Shown piece by piece: positions 1 to 6,835 of a stretch of 32,348 nt of DNA. The stretch is from Pseudomonadota bacterium (GTDB lineage: Bacteria > Myxococcota_A > UBA796 > GCA-2862545). Location: positions 1-32,348 of the forward strand of contig JAGSGY010000064.1 of assembly GCA_023954855.1 (NCBI GenBank), written 5' to 3'. Each line of letters starts with the position of its first letter. Positions within the stretch are counted from its first letter, which is position 1. The translations under genes and the position numbers were made by a program. A model generated the notes under the pieces. That model made no database searches. It was not told the DNA's origin and worked only from the letters and a program-made list of their open reading frames with translations.

Positions 1-15
1 ACAGTGGCGCATTGC

Positions 16-32
16 GGAGAGTGGCACTCTCC
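16..32. repeat. Short perfect hairpin near window edge
   Basis: GGAGAGT-GGC-ACTCTCC forms a 7-bp stem with a 3-base loop; C15/G33 extend it to 8 bp. There is no T-tract on either side, so it is not a convincing terminator. Its role is unknown. Confidence 0.3.
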
Positions 33-68
33 GAGACGGAAGCTGAGACCGCTTGCGGCATCGAGCAC

Positions 69-103
69 GAAAAAGCCCCGACGTCCGGTGGAGGTCGAGG
101 CTT
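69..103 (-). terminator. Rho-independent terminator (minus strand)
   Basis: Read on the minus strand, AAGCCTCGAC and GTCGGGGCTT pair as a 10-bp stem with one G-U pair around an 11-base loop, followed directly by TTTTT. This is a textbook intrinsic terminator. It would end a transcript coming from the minus-strand promoter at 280-308, or read-through from the nirK-nirV-sco operon that ends at 353. Confidence 0.75.
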
Positions 104-128
104 GGTGCGATAGCGCTAGGAGCTGCTT

Positions 129-254
129 CTACACCCTGCCTCCGACCATGGGCCGGCTGCGCATGCCGTCATTCTTCGCGGCGTGCACGCACATCATCGG
201 CGCGGTCATGAGGACCGGTCGATGGGCAGTGGCGCTGGCGAAGAGACAAGACAC
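129..254 (-). CDS. Possible 41-aa small protein
   Basis: A 41-codon ORF starts with GTG at 254 and ends with TAG at 129-131. It begins MSCLFASATAHRP (GTG read as Met) and ends MVGGRV. I do not recognise it. Support is contextual: GGAG lies 8 bases before the GTG, a promoter-like pair lies just upstream (280-308), an intrinsic terminator lies just downstream (69-103), and third codon positions are mostly G or C, as in its neighbours. The opposite strand is also open here, so codon bias alone cannot decide. The same transcript could instead be a non-coding RNA of about 200 bases. Low confidence. Confidence 0.3.
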   Translation of the reverse strand: MSCLFASATAHRPVLMTAPMMCVHAAKNDGMRSRPMVGGRV

Positions 255-279
255 GAGGTGTGCTCCGTTTGATATTCGC

Positions 280-308
280 AGCTTAGTGAGTGTTCATTGA
301 CGCGTCAA
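280..308 (-). promoter_or_regulatory. Candidate promoter, minus strand
   Basis: TTGACG (308 to 303) and TAAGCT (285 to 280) are separated by exactly 17 bases. The -35 element lies inside the perfect palindrome at 292-313, so a dimeric regulator bound there would block or modulate it. The predicted start lies near position 273, shortly before the RBS and GTG of the small ORF at 254. The -10 element is a weak match. Confidence 0.4.
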
Positions 309-313
309 TGAAC
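292..313. repeat. Perfect 22-bp palindrome (operator-like)
   Basis: The 11-base half-site GTTCATTGACG is followed directly by its exact reverse complement. With no loop it is a poor RNA hairpin but a good dimeric protein-binding site. It sits about 40 bases downstream of the sco stop codon and overlaps the -35 of the minus-strand promoter candidate. The inner TTGACGCGTCAA resembles FNR/Dnr half-sites, but the spacing is two bases too short for that family. The binding protein is unknown. Confidence 0.6.
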
Positions 314-352
314 TTTCTCGAACTTTGTCTCGCGGGTCTGAGTCCCGGGACT

Positions 353-937
353 CTACTCGGACTTGCGGAGGGCGGCGATCAGCGGCTCGGGGTCCTTCTG
401 AAGGCCTTCGAGCTTCGCGTCGATGCGGCCGTCGCGGTCGAGCACGGTGATGATCGAGCTGTGGTTCATCTCACCGTCGTCGAGCGAGCGGTACTGAATC
501 CCGAGCACGGCGGCGATTTCGCGCACGTGGAACTCTTCGGTTCGGGTCAGCGTCCATCGACGGGTGTCGACGTTGTAGCGCTCCTGCGCCTCGGTCAGCG
601 CTTCGGGGGTGTCGCGCTTCGGGTCGAGGCTGACGAGCAGGACCCGCAGTTCTGCGCGCTCTTCTTCGGTGAGCTTGGCCTCGAGCGACTGGATGTCGGC
701 GACGAGCATCGGACAGGCCATCGGGCAGCTCGCGTAGAACATGCTGATCAGCGTCGGGTGGCCTCGGTGAGTGTCGAGTCCAAGGGCGCCTGCGTCGGCG
801 CCGACGAGCGGGGCTTCGAGCTGGTAGACCGAGTCTGCCGGGAGGGGAGCGCTCATGTCGTAGGCCACCACTGGGGCGGCGGGCTCGTCGACGACCGCAG
901 GGGCGCAGGCAAGCAGTGCGAGAAGGGCGAGGGTCAT
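353..937 (-). CDS. SCO1/SenC family copper chaperone, lipoprotein
   Basis: 194 aa. SCO proteins are thioredoxin-fold copper chaperones or thiol reductases that help load copper into periplasmic or membrane enzymes. Visible features: a lipoprotein signal (LLAC, Cys11), the CxxxC copper motif in YASCPMACPM (Cys71, Cys75) and the distal ligand His159 in GEMNHSS. The thioredoxin-like strands LISMFYAS and VLLVSLDP flank the motif as expected. The start is set by ATG at 937, which overlaps the nirV stop by 4 bases (ATGA). It is the last gene of porin-nirK-nirV-sco, so copper delivery to the NirK centres is the likely job; that is inference from context. A role in cytochrome oxidase assembly is possible, but no oxidase gene is nearby. 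Confidence 0.9.
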   Translation of the reverse strand: MTLALLALLACAPAVVDEPAAPVVAYDMSAPLPADSVYQLEAPLVGADAGALGLDTHRGHPTLISMFYASCPMACPMLVADIQSLEAKLTEEERAELRVLLVSLDPKRDTPEALTEAQERYNVDTRRWTLTRTEEFHVREIAAVLGIQYRSLDDGEMNHSSIITVLDRDGRIDAKLEGLQKDPEPLIAALRKSE

Positions 938-1677
938 GGGGTGACTCCATCGGCGGCGCAGCGGAATCCGAGCTGGGCCGTGGTGTACGTGCCCTGCAGC
1001 GAGCTGCGGAACGCGATGCGCATGAAGCGCGCGTAGTCTCGAACGTCGGTGGCCGACAGCGTGCCCGAGCCACAGAAGCGGAGCTCGTCCTCGTCGCCAC
1101 CCTCGCGTCCGTCGGTGCCAAACAGGGTGTTGTTGAAGTCCTCCACCCACTCCCAGACCACACCGTGTTGGTCGTGCACACCCCAGAGGTTCGGCATGCC
1201 TTGGCCGACGTTGGGCGGGTCATCAGAGCCAGGCTTGGCGTACCAGGACAAGATCTGCCCCAGCCAGGCATCGTCCTGGGTGGCGTCGTAGGAGGTCTCG
1301 GATGCGCGGGCGACGTACTCCCACTCGTCTTCGGTCGGAAGGCGCTTGCCCTCGGCCGCACAATAGGCGCGCGCTGCAAACCAGCTGACCTCGGTGACGG
1401 GTCCGTTTGGCCTGCCACCCGGGTCGGTGGGGGTTGCCCAGGACGAGAGGTAAGCACGCTCAGCAAAAAGCGCCGCGACCTGACCGCGTTGCCACTTGGG
1501 CTGTGCAGTCACGAACGCGGCGAACTCAGCACGCGTCACCGGCGTGGCGTCGATTTGAAACGAGGCGACGTCGGTGACGGGTTGCTCCGGGTCAGGCGGG
1601 TAGAGGGGGAGGTACTTCCCACCCTCGATGGGCACCAAGGGCGCCGCAGCCGCTAGACCCAGGAGCAGGGCGATCAA
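934..1677 (-). CDS. nirV: NirV-like formylglycine-generating-enzyme-fold protein
   Basis: 247 aa with an N-terminal signal peptide ([13 protein letters not shown]). It shows the FGE/SUMF1 fold signatures: VPIEGGKY near the start, [50 protein letters not shown] and the C-terminal LGFRCA. Proteins of this fold encoded beside nirK are called NirV in denitrifiers; their biochemical role is unsettled, and I infer a role in NirK maturation or accessory function from position alone. The start is TTG at 1677, overlapping the nirK TGA by 4 bases (TTGA), so translation is probably coupled. The stop overlaps the sco start. Whether it keeps the catalytic cysteines of true formylglycine generators is doubtful: only two Cys lie in the C-terminal part (RFCGSG and FRCA). 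Confidence 0.85.
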   Translation of the reverse strand: MIALLLGLAAAAPLVPIEGGKYLPLYPPDPEQPVTDVASFQIDATPVTRAEFAAFVTAQPKWQRGQVAALFAERAYLSSWATPTDPGGRPNGPVTEVSWFAARAYCAAEGKRLPTEDEWEYVARASETSYDATQDDAWLGQILSWYAKPGSDDPPNVGQGMPNLWGVHDQHGVVWEWVEDFNNTLFGTDGREGGDEDELRFCGSGTLSATDVRDYARFMRIAFRSSLQGTYTTAQLGFRCAADGVTP

Positions 1678-3167
1678 TGGGCGGCACCTGCCGGGGCCTT
1701 GCTCGTGGCGCGAACGCCGGCGACGTCAGAGGCCGAGATGGCCGCACCTTCGTTGCCCCAGCTGTTGGTGACGTAGGTCAGGATGTTCGCGACCTCGTCA
1801 TCGTTGAGCTGGCTCATGGGCGGCATCACGGAGTTGTAGTCCTCTCCGTTCACCTTTACGGGACCGCTGAGTCCGTTGAGCACGATGCCAATCGAGCGCT
1901 TGCCGTCGGCCATCAGGTAGTCGGAGCCGGCGAGGGGCGGGAAGACGCCCTTCACACCGGTGCCGTCGGCCTGGTGACAGGTCGAGCAGGTGCCGGCGAA
2001 CAGGGCCTTGCCGGCCTCGATCTGCTGGGCCTTGGTCAGGCTTCCCGCAGCGGCGGCCGCGCTGGCCTCTGCGATGGGAGCCGAGGAAGCGGCCTTGTCG
2101 GCGAGGTAGACGCTGTCGACTTCCTTGCCCGAGTAGATGTCGAGGGCATCGTCGCCGTCGACCTTCAGCATGCCGAGTGCGCCCTTGTTGAAGGCGCGGA
2201 AGATGCTGTGGTCCACCAGGATGTAGGTGCCGGGTGCTTCGACGTAGAACTCGAGCATGGTCGCGCCGCCGGCGGGAACGAGCGTGGTCTGCACGTTCTC
2301 TTGGGCGAAGGTGCCGCCCTCGGTGTAGACCTTGTCGAAGATCTCGCCGATGACATGGAAGCTCGAGACCAGGTTCGGTCCGCCGTTTCCGACGTACAGG
2401 CGCACGGTCTCACCGACCTCGGCCGTGATGGCGTTGTCGCCAACGAGGGCGCCTTCGCTACCGTTGAAGAGCACGTAGGTGGCGTTCTCTTCGATGGCCT
2501 TCTGCATGTCGAACGGCTGCAGACCCTTCTCGCGGTACTTGCCGACCGTGTAGAAGTCGCCCTGCATGACGTAGTACTCGCGGTCGACCTTGGGCAGACC
2601 CTCGGGCGGCTCGACGAGAATCAAGCCGTACATGCCGTTCGCGATGTGCATGCCGACCGGCGCGGTGGCGCAGTGGTAGACGTACAGGCCCGCGTTGAGC
2701 GCCTTGAAGCTGAACTGCGACGCGTGGCCAGGGGCCGTGAACGAGCTGGCAGCGCCGCCGCCAGGTCCCGTCACCGCGTGCAGGTCGATGTTGTGAGGCA
2801 TCTTGTTGTCGGGGTGGTTCTGCAGGTGGAACTCGACGGTGTCGCCCTGACGAATTCGAATGAACTTGCCTGGGACCTCTCCACCGAAGGTCCAGAAGGT
2901 GTAGTCGACGCCCTCAGAGATGGGCATCACCTTCTCGACGACCTCGAGCTCCACCACGACCTTGGCCGGTGCCGTGCGGTTCGTGGGTGCGGGGACGTTG
3001 GGTGCGTTGGTGAGCTCCGCCTGAATAGGCTCGCCGACGGGCGGTCCGAAGTCGCCGGCCTTGGAGCCACCGGTGGTCGGTGCCTCGGTCGGAGCGAGGG
3101 CGGTGGGGGCCGGAGCGCCGCAGCCCAGGGCTAGCGCGAGCAGCGGCGTGAAGAAGTAACGGGACAT
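1674..3167 (-). CDS. nirK: Copper nitrite reductase fused to C-terminal cytochrome c
   Basis: 497 aa; reduces nitrite to nitric oxide in the periplasm. N-terminal lipoprotein-like signal (ALALGC, Cys16). Two cupredoxin domains follow. Type 1 copper ligands are His125, Cys166, His174 and Met179. Type 2 ligands are His130 and His165 from domain 1 and His320 (LVDHSIF) from domain 2. Catalytic Asp128 and His271 are present (PHNIDLH and SFHVIGE). An Ala-rich linker (about 357-378) leads to a class I cytochrome c domain with CSTCH at 394-398 and the likely axial Met448 (SVMPPM). The fusion resembles the three-domain NirKs described in Ralstonia and Bdellovibrio, where the haem feeds electrons to type 1 copper. 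The ATG at 3167 has GGAGG 7 bases upstream and lies 13 bases after the porin gene. Confidence 0.96.
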   Translation of the reverse strand: MSRYFFTPLLALALGCGAPAPTALAPTEAPTTGGSKAGDFGPPVGEPIQAELTNAPNVPAPTNRTAPAKVVVELEVVEKVMPISEGVDYTFWTFGGEVPGKFIRIRQGDTVEFHLQNHPDNKMPHNIDLHAVTGPGGGAASSFTAPGHASQFSFKALNAGLYVYHCATAPVGMHIANGMYGLILVEPPEGLPKVDREYYVMQGDFYTVGKYREKGLQPFDMQKAIEENATYVLFNGSEGALVGDNAITAEVGETVRLYVGNGGPNLVSSFHVIGEIFDKVYTEGGTFAQENVQTTLVPAGGATMLEFYVEAPGTYILVDHSIFRAFNKGALGMLKVDGDDALDIYSGKEVDSVYLADKAASSAPIAEASAAAAAGSLTKAQQIEAGKALFAGTCSTCHQADGTGVKGVFPPLAGSDYLMADGKRSIGIVLNGLSGPVKVNGEDYNSVMPPMSQLNDDEVANILTYVTNSWGNEGAAISASDVAGVRATSKAPAGAAH

Positions 3168-3180
3168 GAGCGACCTCCGA

Positions 3181-4962
3181 TCAGAACTTGAATGTGGCGA
3201 CGGTCTTGAGCTCCCACGGAATGCCTTCAGCGTCGGCGCCGCCGACCATCAGGTTCTCCGCCGCGGTTCCGGGAAGGAACACGCCGCCCATTGCAATGAG
3301 GATCGGGCCGCCTGCGCCCTCATCTTTCTTGGCTGGTAGGACCCACTTCGCGCGCAGGTCGATCTCTTGTCCGAGGTCCGAGGCACCTTCACCCGTGGGG
3401 GCACCGGCGGCGTCGAAGGCCTGAACCGGTGTGGTGGCCAGCAGGTACGTGTAGCTGGCGTCGAGCGTGAAGCCCTTGGCCGGCGTGATTGCGTAGCGCC
3501 CCTGGATGGCGGTGGTGTTCTCGAGCTCGCGGTAGCCGCGCGAGACCGGCGAGCCGAGTCCCTGCGGGGTGATGCCCTCGATGTCGGGCATGACCGAGTC
3601 TTCCCAGACGAAGGTCAGCGGGAAGAAGCCCATGGTCTGGATGCGCGACAGGTTGCCGGCGCCGCCGGTCTTGTCGGCGTCACCCGAGCCCATGCCGAAC
3701 ATGGCGCCGATCTTCATCGGAACGCCGCCGTCGAACTTCTGGTCGAGGGTGAGGTAGCTGTTGTAGCCGAACAGCGTGCCGTTGTTGATGTCGAGGATTC
3801 CACCGGCGTAGTTGGTGTTGTCCACATCGTCGCGTCCGGAGAGGACGGCAGCTTCGACCGAGTAGAGCAGGCCCTTACCCACATCGAACTTGCCGTCGGC
3901 GGCGACTCCAGCTGCGAAGGCGGAGCTGATGTTCGGGGTGTGCCGCGACCGGAACGTGCCCAGGTCGTTGGGAATCACCGACCAGTCATCCTGTGCGGAG
4001 CGGTCCATGTAGTAGATGGCGTACAGCTCGATGTCGTGGTTCTCGTTCGGCTCGATGTTGCCGACGAGGCTGAACAGATCGGCGTCTGCCCACTGGCCCT
4101 TGTCCGACATCACCAGGCCGCGGGGAAGGGTGCGTGCACCGAGGCCCTCACCGACCTTGGCCCACCAGGCCTGAACGGTCAGGCCGTCCGTCGGCTTGGC
4201 TTCGACCTGAATGCCGTCGTAGTCCATGTCGAGAATGAGCTTGTGGCCCACTCCGAAGTACTGACGTCCGAGCCGGACCTGCAAGGGGAACGAGGTCGGC
4301 AGGTTGACGTAGCCATAGGCCAGGTCGACGTGCAGCCCGTAGTGGGTGCCCTTGTTTCCGAACATGACGTCGGCGTTGTAGGCGGACCCGGTGGTCGGGT
4401 TGCCGTCGGCATCGACGCCGGCGGTGGCCGTGGCGTTTGGCTCGTTGTCGACGCCCCACCAGCCCTGGGCCAGGTCCATGCGAGCCAGCACACCATAGGT
4501 GGGGCGCTTCGCCTCGGCGGTGAGCCGTAGCATCTGGACGGTGTACGCCGCGTCATCGAGGGGGTGGTCCGTGCCGAGCATGAAGTTCTGCTGGGTCAGG
4601 CCCCACACGGTGTACAGCCCCTTCAGGCTGAACTCCGTCGGCGTCTTCTTGTTCTTCTTCTTAGGAGCGGGGGCCGGCTCCTCGGCCACGGCGACCGGCT
4701 TGGTCACCGGGGCGGGGGCGGGCTCGGTCTTCTCGACAGCGGGCGCTGCGGTCTTTTCGACCTCAGGCGCGGCTTCCTCTTTGGCGACGGCAGGCTCAGC
4801 AGTCTTATCGACATCGGGGGCCGCTTCGGTCGCATCGCCCTCGGTCTTGTCGACCGCAGGGGTTTCGGGGGTGGAGGCCGCGGGCTCTTCTTGGGCCACG
4901 GCGTCAGGGGTCATAGGCGCGGCGAGGGCCGCGGTGATCAGTACAGAGAGCAGGCTCGGCAT
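3181..4962 (-). CDS. Outer-membrane beta-barrel porin with Ala/Pro/Glu-rich N-terminal extension
   Basis: 593 aa. After a signal peptide ([16 protein letters not shown]) comes a region of about 95 residues dominated by Ala, Pro, Glu and Lys in repeated VEKTxxPAVEKT-like blocks, ending in PKKKNKK. Next is a long beta-barrel rich in alternating aromatic and polar strands, ending in the barrel signature FKF. The stretch [22 protein letters not shown] resembles alginate-export-type porins; that assignment is tentative. The extended basic, Pro-rich arm could cross the periplasm or touch peptidoglycan (inference). ATG at 4962 is chosen over a TTG 21 bases upstream because GGAGGA lies 5 bases before it and because the sigma-54 promoter at 4983-4998 overlaps the upstream TTG. 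First gene of the nirK operon; it may admit nitrate or nitrite. Confidence 0.8.
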   Translation of the reverse strand: MPSLLSVLITAALAAPMTPDAVAQEEPAASTPETPAVDKTEGDATEAAPDVDKTAEPAVAKEEAAPEVEKTAAPAVEKTEPAPAPVTKPVAVAEEPAPAPKKKNKKTPTEFSLKGLYTVWGLTQQNFMLGTDHPLDDAAYTVQMLRLTAEAKRPTYGVLARMDLAQGWWGVDNEPNATATAGVDADGNPTTGSAYNADVMFGNKGTHYGLHVDLAYGYVNLPTSFPLQVRLGRQYFGVGHKLILDMDYDGIQVEAKPTDGLTVQAWWAKVGEGLGARTLPRGLVMSDKGQWADADLFSLVGNIEPNENHDIELYAIYYMDRSAQDDWSVIPNDLGTFRSRHTPNISSAFAAGVAADGKFDVGKGLLYSVEAAVLSGRDDVDNTNYAGGILDINNGTLFGYNSYLTLDQKFDGGVPMKIGAMFGMGSGDADKTGGAGNLSRIQTMGFFPLTFVWEDSVMPDIEGITPQGLGSPVSRGYRELENTTAIQGRYAITPAKGFTLDASYTYLLATTPVQAFDAAGAPTGEGASDLGQEIDLRAKWVLPAKKDEGAGGPILIAMGGVFLPGTAAENLMVGGADAEGIPWELKTVATFKF

Positions 4963-4982
4963 GATTCCTCCGCGCTCCGTCA

Positions 4983-4998
4983 AGCAAGGGTCGTGCCA
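4983..4998 (-). promoter_or_regulatory. Sigma-54 (-24/-12) promoter of the porin-nirK operon
   Basis: On the minus strand the sequence is TGGCACGACCCTTGCT, matching the RpoN consensus TGGCACG-N4-TTGCW at every defined base, with GG and GC separated by 10 bases. The predicted start is near 4972, leaving a leader of about 11 bases that contains the GGAGGA ribosome site for the ATG at 4962. An AAA+ enhancer-binding protein would be required; none is encoded in this window. Confidence 0.85.
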
Positions 4999-5063
4999 CT
5001 GTCAAATCCCGTCATTTCGCGCTTCGGCGGGCTTGCCGCCTGTGCGGAATTTCCCTGCGTGTC

Positions 5064-5079
5064 ATTTTGAGAACAAAAT
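5064..5079. promoter_or_regulatory. Perfect 16-bp dyad, candidate activator site
   Basis: ATTTTG-AGAA-CAAAAT is a perfect inverted repeat. It lies about 90-107 bases upstream of the predicted sigma-54 start of the nirK operon, a usual distance for an enhancer. It resembles the geometry of FNR/Dnr-type boxes (5-N4-5) but not their TTGAT-N4-ATCAA sequence. The regulator is unknown. Confidence 0.45.
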
Positions 5080-5145
5080 CGCTGTTTAATGGCCTTCAAG
5101 CGCCTTTTTAGGTTGGATGCCAAAATGGCACGAGAGCGAACGCTG

Positions 5146-5174
5146 TTGGGAAGCCGGCTTTGAAGCGGTAGAAT
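5146..5174 (+). promoter_or_regulatory. Sigma-70-like promoter candidate for nap operon
   Basis: TTGGGA (5146-5151) and TAGAAT (5169-5174) are separated by 17 bases; the -10 matches 5 of 6 and the -35 4 of 6 consensus positions. It would give a leader of roughly 118 bases before the ATG at 5299. Confidence 0.45.
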
Positions 5175-5270
5175 TTGCGAATTTGTCGTATTGGATCAGC
5201 CGCCTGGGTCAAATCACCCAAGTCGGGCCGGAGGGGTGCTTCTAATCGGCATCTTCTCGCGATCGAGACA

Positions 5271-5286
5271 TGGCACCCGTTTTGCA
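5271..5286 (+). promoter_or_regulatory. Sigma-54-like site abutting nap operon start
   Basis: TGGCACCCGTTTTGCA keeps TGGCAC, TTGCA and the GG-N10-GC spacing. The predicted start would fall at about 5296-5297, two or three bases before the ATG at 5299. No Shine-Dalgarno sequence precedes that ATG, so the mRNA would be practically leaderless. The unusual closeness lowers confidence, but a mirror-image site for the divergent operon supports it. Confidence 0.5.
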
Positions 5287-5298
5287 GACAGCCCGACC

Positions 5299-5925
5299 AT
5301 GAAGCGACTCCTACCTCTGCTCCTGCTCCTCACATCAGCCATTGGCTGTGAGCGCGGCTTTGTCGATTCCCGTCGGGAGTTCGGCCCAGCGGTGCCCGAG
5401 GATGCGCGTGCCCACCCCGTCGAGATTCACTCTCCGACGACCCTCGGCGTGGCGGACACTCCGCTGCTCGACGCCAAGGGACGCCCGATTGGTGTGGCGT
5501 GTGAGACCTGCCACGGTCCGACGCCCGACCTGAGTTGGGCGGCCGAGCCAGACCGTCCCGAGGCCTTCCATGAAGCGGTCGACCTTCGCCACGGTGAGCT
5601 GACCTGCAATCACTGCCACGACGCAGAAGATCGCACCAAGCTGCACCTCGCCGATGGAACACCTCTCGAGGTGAAGGACGCGATGACGCTGTGTGCCCAG
5701 TGCCACGGCGTGCAGTACCGCGACTACACCCACGGAAGCCACGGCGGCATGAACGGCCACTGGGACCTCAACCGGGGACCTCGCGACCGCAACCACTGTG
5801 TCGACTGCCACGCCCCGCACACCCCCGCGTACGGCCAGGTGCTCCCCGTGCATCCGCCGCGGGACCGCTACCTCGAGGTCGTCGAGCATGACGCACCCGA
5901 TCACTCCGCGAAGGAGGCTCACTGA
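5299..5925 (+). CDS. Tetraheme c-type cytochrome lipoprotein (NapM-like role)
   Basis: 208 aa. A lipoprotein signal (LLLLLTSAIGC, Cys17) is followed by four CxxCH haem motifs: CETCH (68-72), CNHCH (103-107), CAQCH (132-136) and CVDCH (167-171). Many extra His residues (for example THGSHGG and NGHW) could be distal ligands, suggesting bis-His haems. It is the first gene of the nap operon and probably carries electrons between the NrfCD-type module and NapAB, as the tetraheme NapM is thought to do in Desulfovibrio; the equivalence is inferred from position and haem count. The ATG lacks an RBS and lies just after the sigma-54-like site. The stop overlaps the next ATG by one base (TGATG). Confidence 0.85.
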   Translation: MKRLLPLLLLLTSAIGCERGFVDSRREFGPAVPEDARAHPVEIHSPTTLGVADTPLLDAKGRPIGVACETCHGPTPDLSWAAEPDRPEAFHEAVDLRHGELTCNHCHDAEDRTKLHLADGTPLEVKDAMTLCAQCHGVQYRDYTHGSHGGMNGHWDLNRGPRDRNHCVDCHAPHTPAYGQVLPVHPPRDRYLEVVEHDAPDHSAKEAH

Positions 5926-6827
5926 TGTCTGATCCCAGCCGTCGCACCATGCTCAAGGGTGCGGGAGCCACGCTCGGCGCAGCAGCCTTTGCTCGCGCAG
6001 TCGCTCCGATCACAGAGTGGACCAACGACCTCTCCGTCGAGGGCTTCCTGCAGAAGCACTACAAGGAGCTCACGGTCGAAGACATGTCCGCCGTCCTCGC
6101 ACGCATCGAGCGTGAGACCGAGGAACAGTACGGCGCGAAGGTCAGTGTCGAGGATGTGCGCCCCACACCCGGGGTTCAGTTCGCCTACGCGCTGAACTTG
6201 TCGGTGTGCATTGGCTGCCGCCGCTGCGCGAAGGCCTGTCACGAAGAGAACAACCACGACCGGGCGACGAACAACTCGTACATCCGCGTTCTCGAAATGA
6301 CGAACGGCAGCCTGAACCTCGAGCACGGTACGGTCACCTACGACCACGCCGTGCCCGCACCCGGCAAGTTCTACATGCCGGTGCAGTGCCACCAGTGCGA
6401 CAACGCACCCTGCGTGCGCGTCTGTCCCGTCGAGGCCACCTGGAAAGAGTCCGACGGCATCGTCGTCGTCGACTACGACTGGTGCATCGGCTGCCGCTAC
6501 TGCGAAGCGGCGTGCCCTTACCACGCTCGCCGGTTCAACTGGAGCAAGCCGGAGATTCCGGCCGACGAGATCAACCCCGACCAGGCGTACCTCTCGAACC
6601 GCATCCGTCCTCAGGGCGTGATGGAGAAGTGCACCTTCTGCCTGCATCGTACGCGTCGCGGCAAGCTTCCCGCTTGTCTCGAAGCCTGTCCGACCGGCGC
6701 TCGCGTCTTTGGCAACCTCGCGGATCCCGATAGCGAGATCCGTTGGGTGCTCGAGAACAAGCGCGTGTTCGTCCTCAAAGAAGACCTCGGCACTCAGCCG
6801 CGCTTCTTCTACTTCTTCGACGAATAG
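5925..6827 (+). CDS. 4Fe-4S ferredoxin-type subunit, NrfC/HybA/DmsB family
   Basis: 300 aa. A twin-arginine signal (SRRTMLKGAG) directs it to the periplasmic side. Four Cys clusters bind four [4Fe-4S] centres: CIGCRRCAKAC, CHQCDNAPCVRVCP, CIGCRYCEAACP and CTFCLHRTRRGKLPACLEACP. It is the electron-transfer partner of the NrfD-type quinol oxidase encoded next. Together they would pass electrons from menaquinol to the cytochromes and NapA. This family is typical of Nrf, Psr and Act-type complexes; its use inside a nap operon in place of NapGH or NapC is inferred from gene order. The gene ends 8 bases before the nrfD GTG. Confidence 0.93.
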   Translation: MSDPSRRTMLKGAGATLGAAAFARAVAPITEWTNDLSVEGFLQKHYKELTVEDMSAVLARIERETEEQYGAKVSVEDVRPTPGVQFAYALNLSVCIGCRRCAKACHEENNHDRATNNSYIRVLEMTNGSLNLEHGTVTYDHAVPAPGKFYMPVQCHQCDNAPCVRVCPVEATWKESDGIVVVDYDWCIGCRYCEAACPYHARRFNWSKPEIPADEINPDQAYLSNRIRPQGVMEKCTFCLHRTRRGKLPACLEACPTGARVFGNLADPDSEIRWVLENKRVFVLKEDLGTQPRFFYFFDE

Positions 6828-6835
6828 GAGCCTCC

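Larger units (their letters stand above)
4963..5298. other. Divergent control region between nirK and nap operons
   Basis: 336 bp with no gene on either strand. It is visibly more AT-rich in the middle than the surrounding genes. It holds a sigma-54 promoter to the left (4983-4998), a sigma-54-like site to the right (5271-5286), a sigma-70-like promoter to the right (5146-5174) and a 16-bp dyad (5064-5079). It also holds a GC-rich dyad GGCGG-GCTTG-CCGCC at 5026-5040, the dyad TGGGT-CAAATC-ACCCA at 5205-5220 and a tandem AATTTG repeat near 5172-5186. Confidence 0.7.

Noticed and set aside
4-300. 98-codon open frame on the plus strand at the left edge
   Set aside because: No RBS or recognisable protein; it runs across the minus-strand terminator and promoter structures, which explain the region better.
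292-313. Palindrome as an FNR/NnrR box
   Set aside because: TTGAC-GC-GTCAA has two bases between half-sites; the FNR family needs four.
1677-3134. Long open frame (485 codons) opposite nirK
   Set aside because: Shadow of a high-GC gene; the minus-strand frame carries all copper and haem ligands.
5126-5131. TGGCAC in the nirK/nap control region as another sigma-54 site
   Set aside because: No TTGC at the required distance; GG-N10-GC spacing fails.
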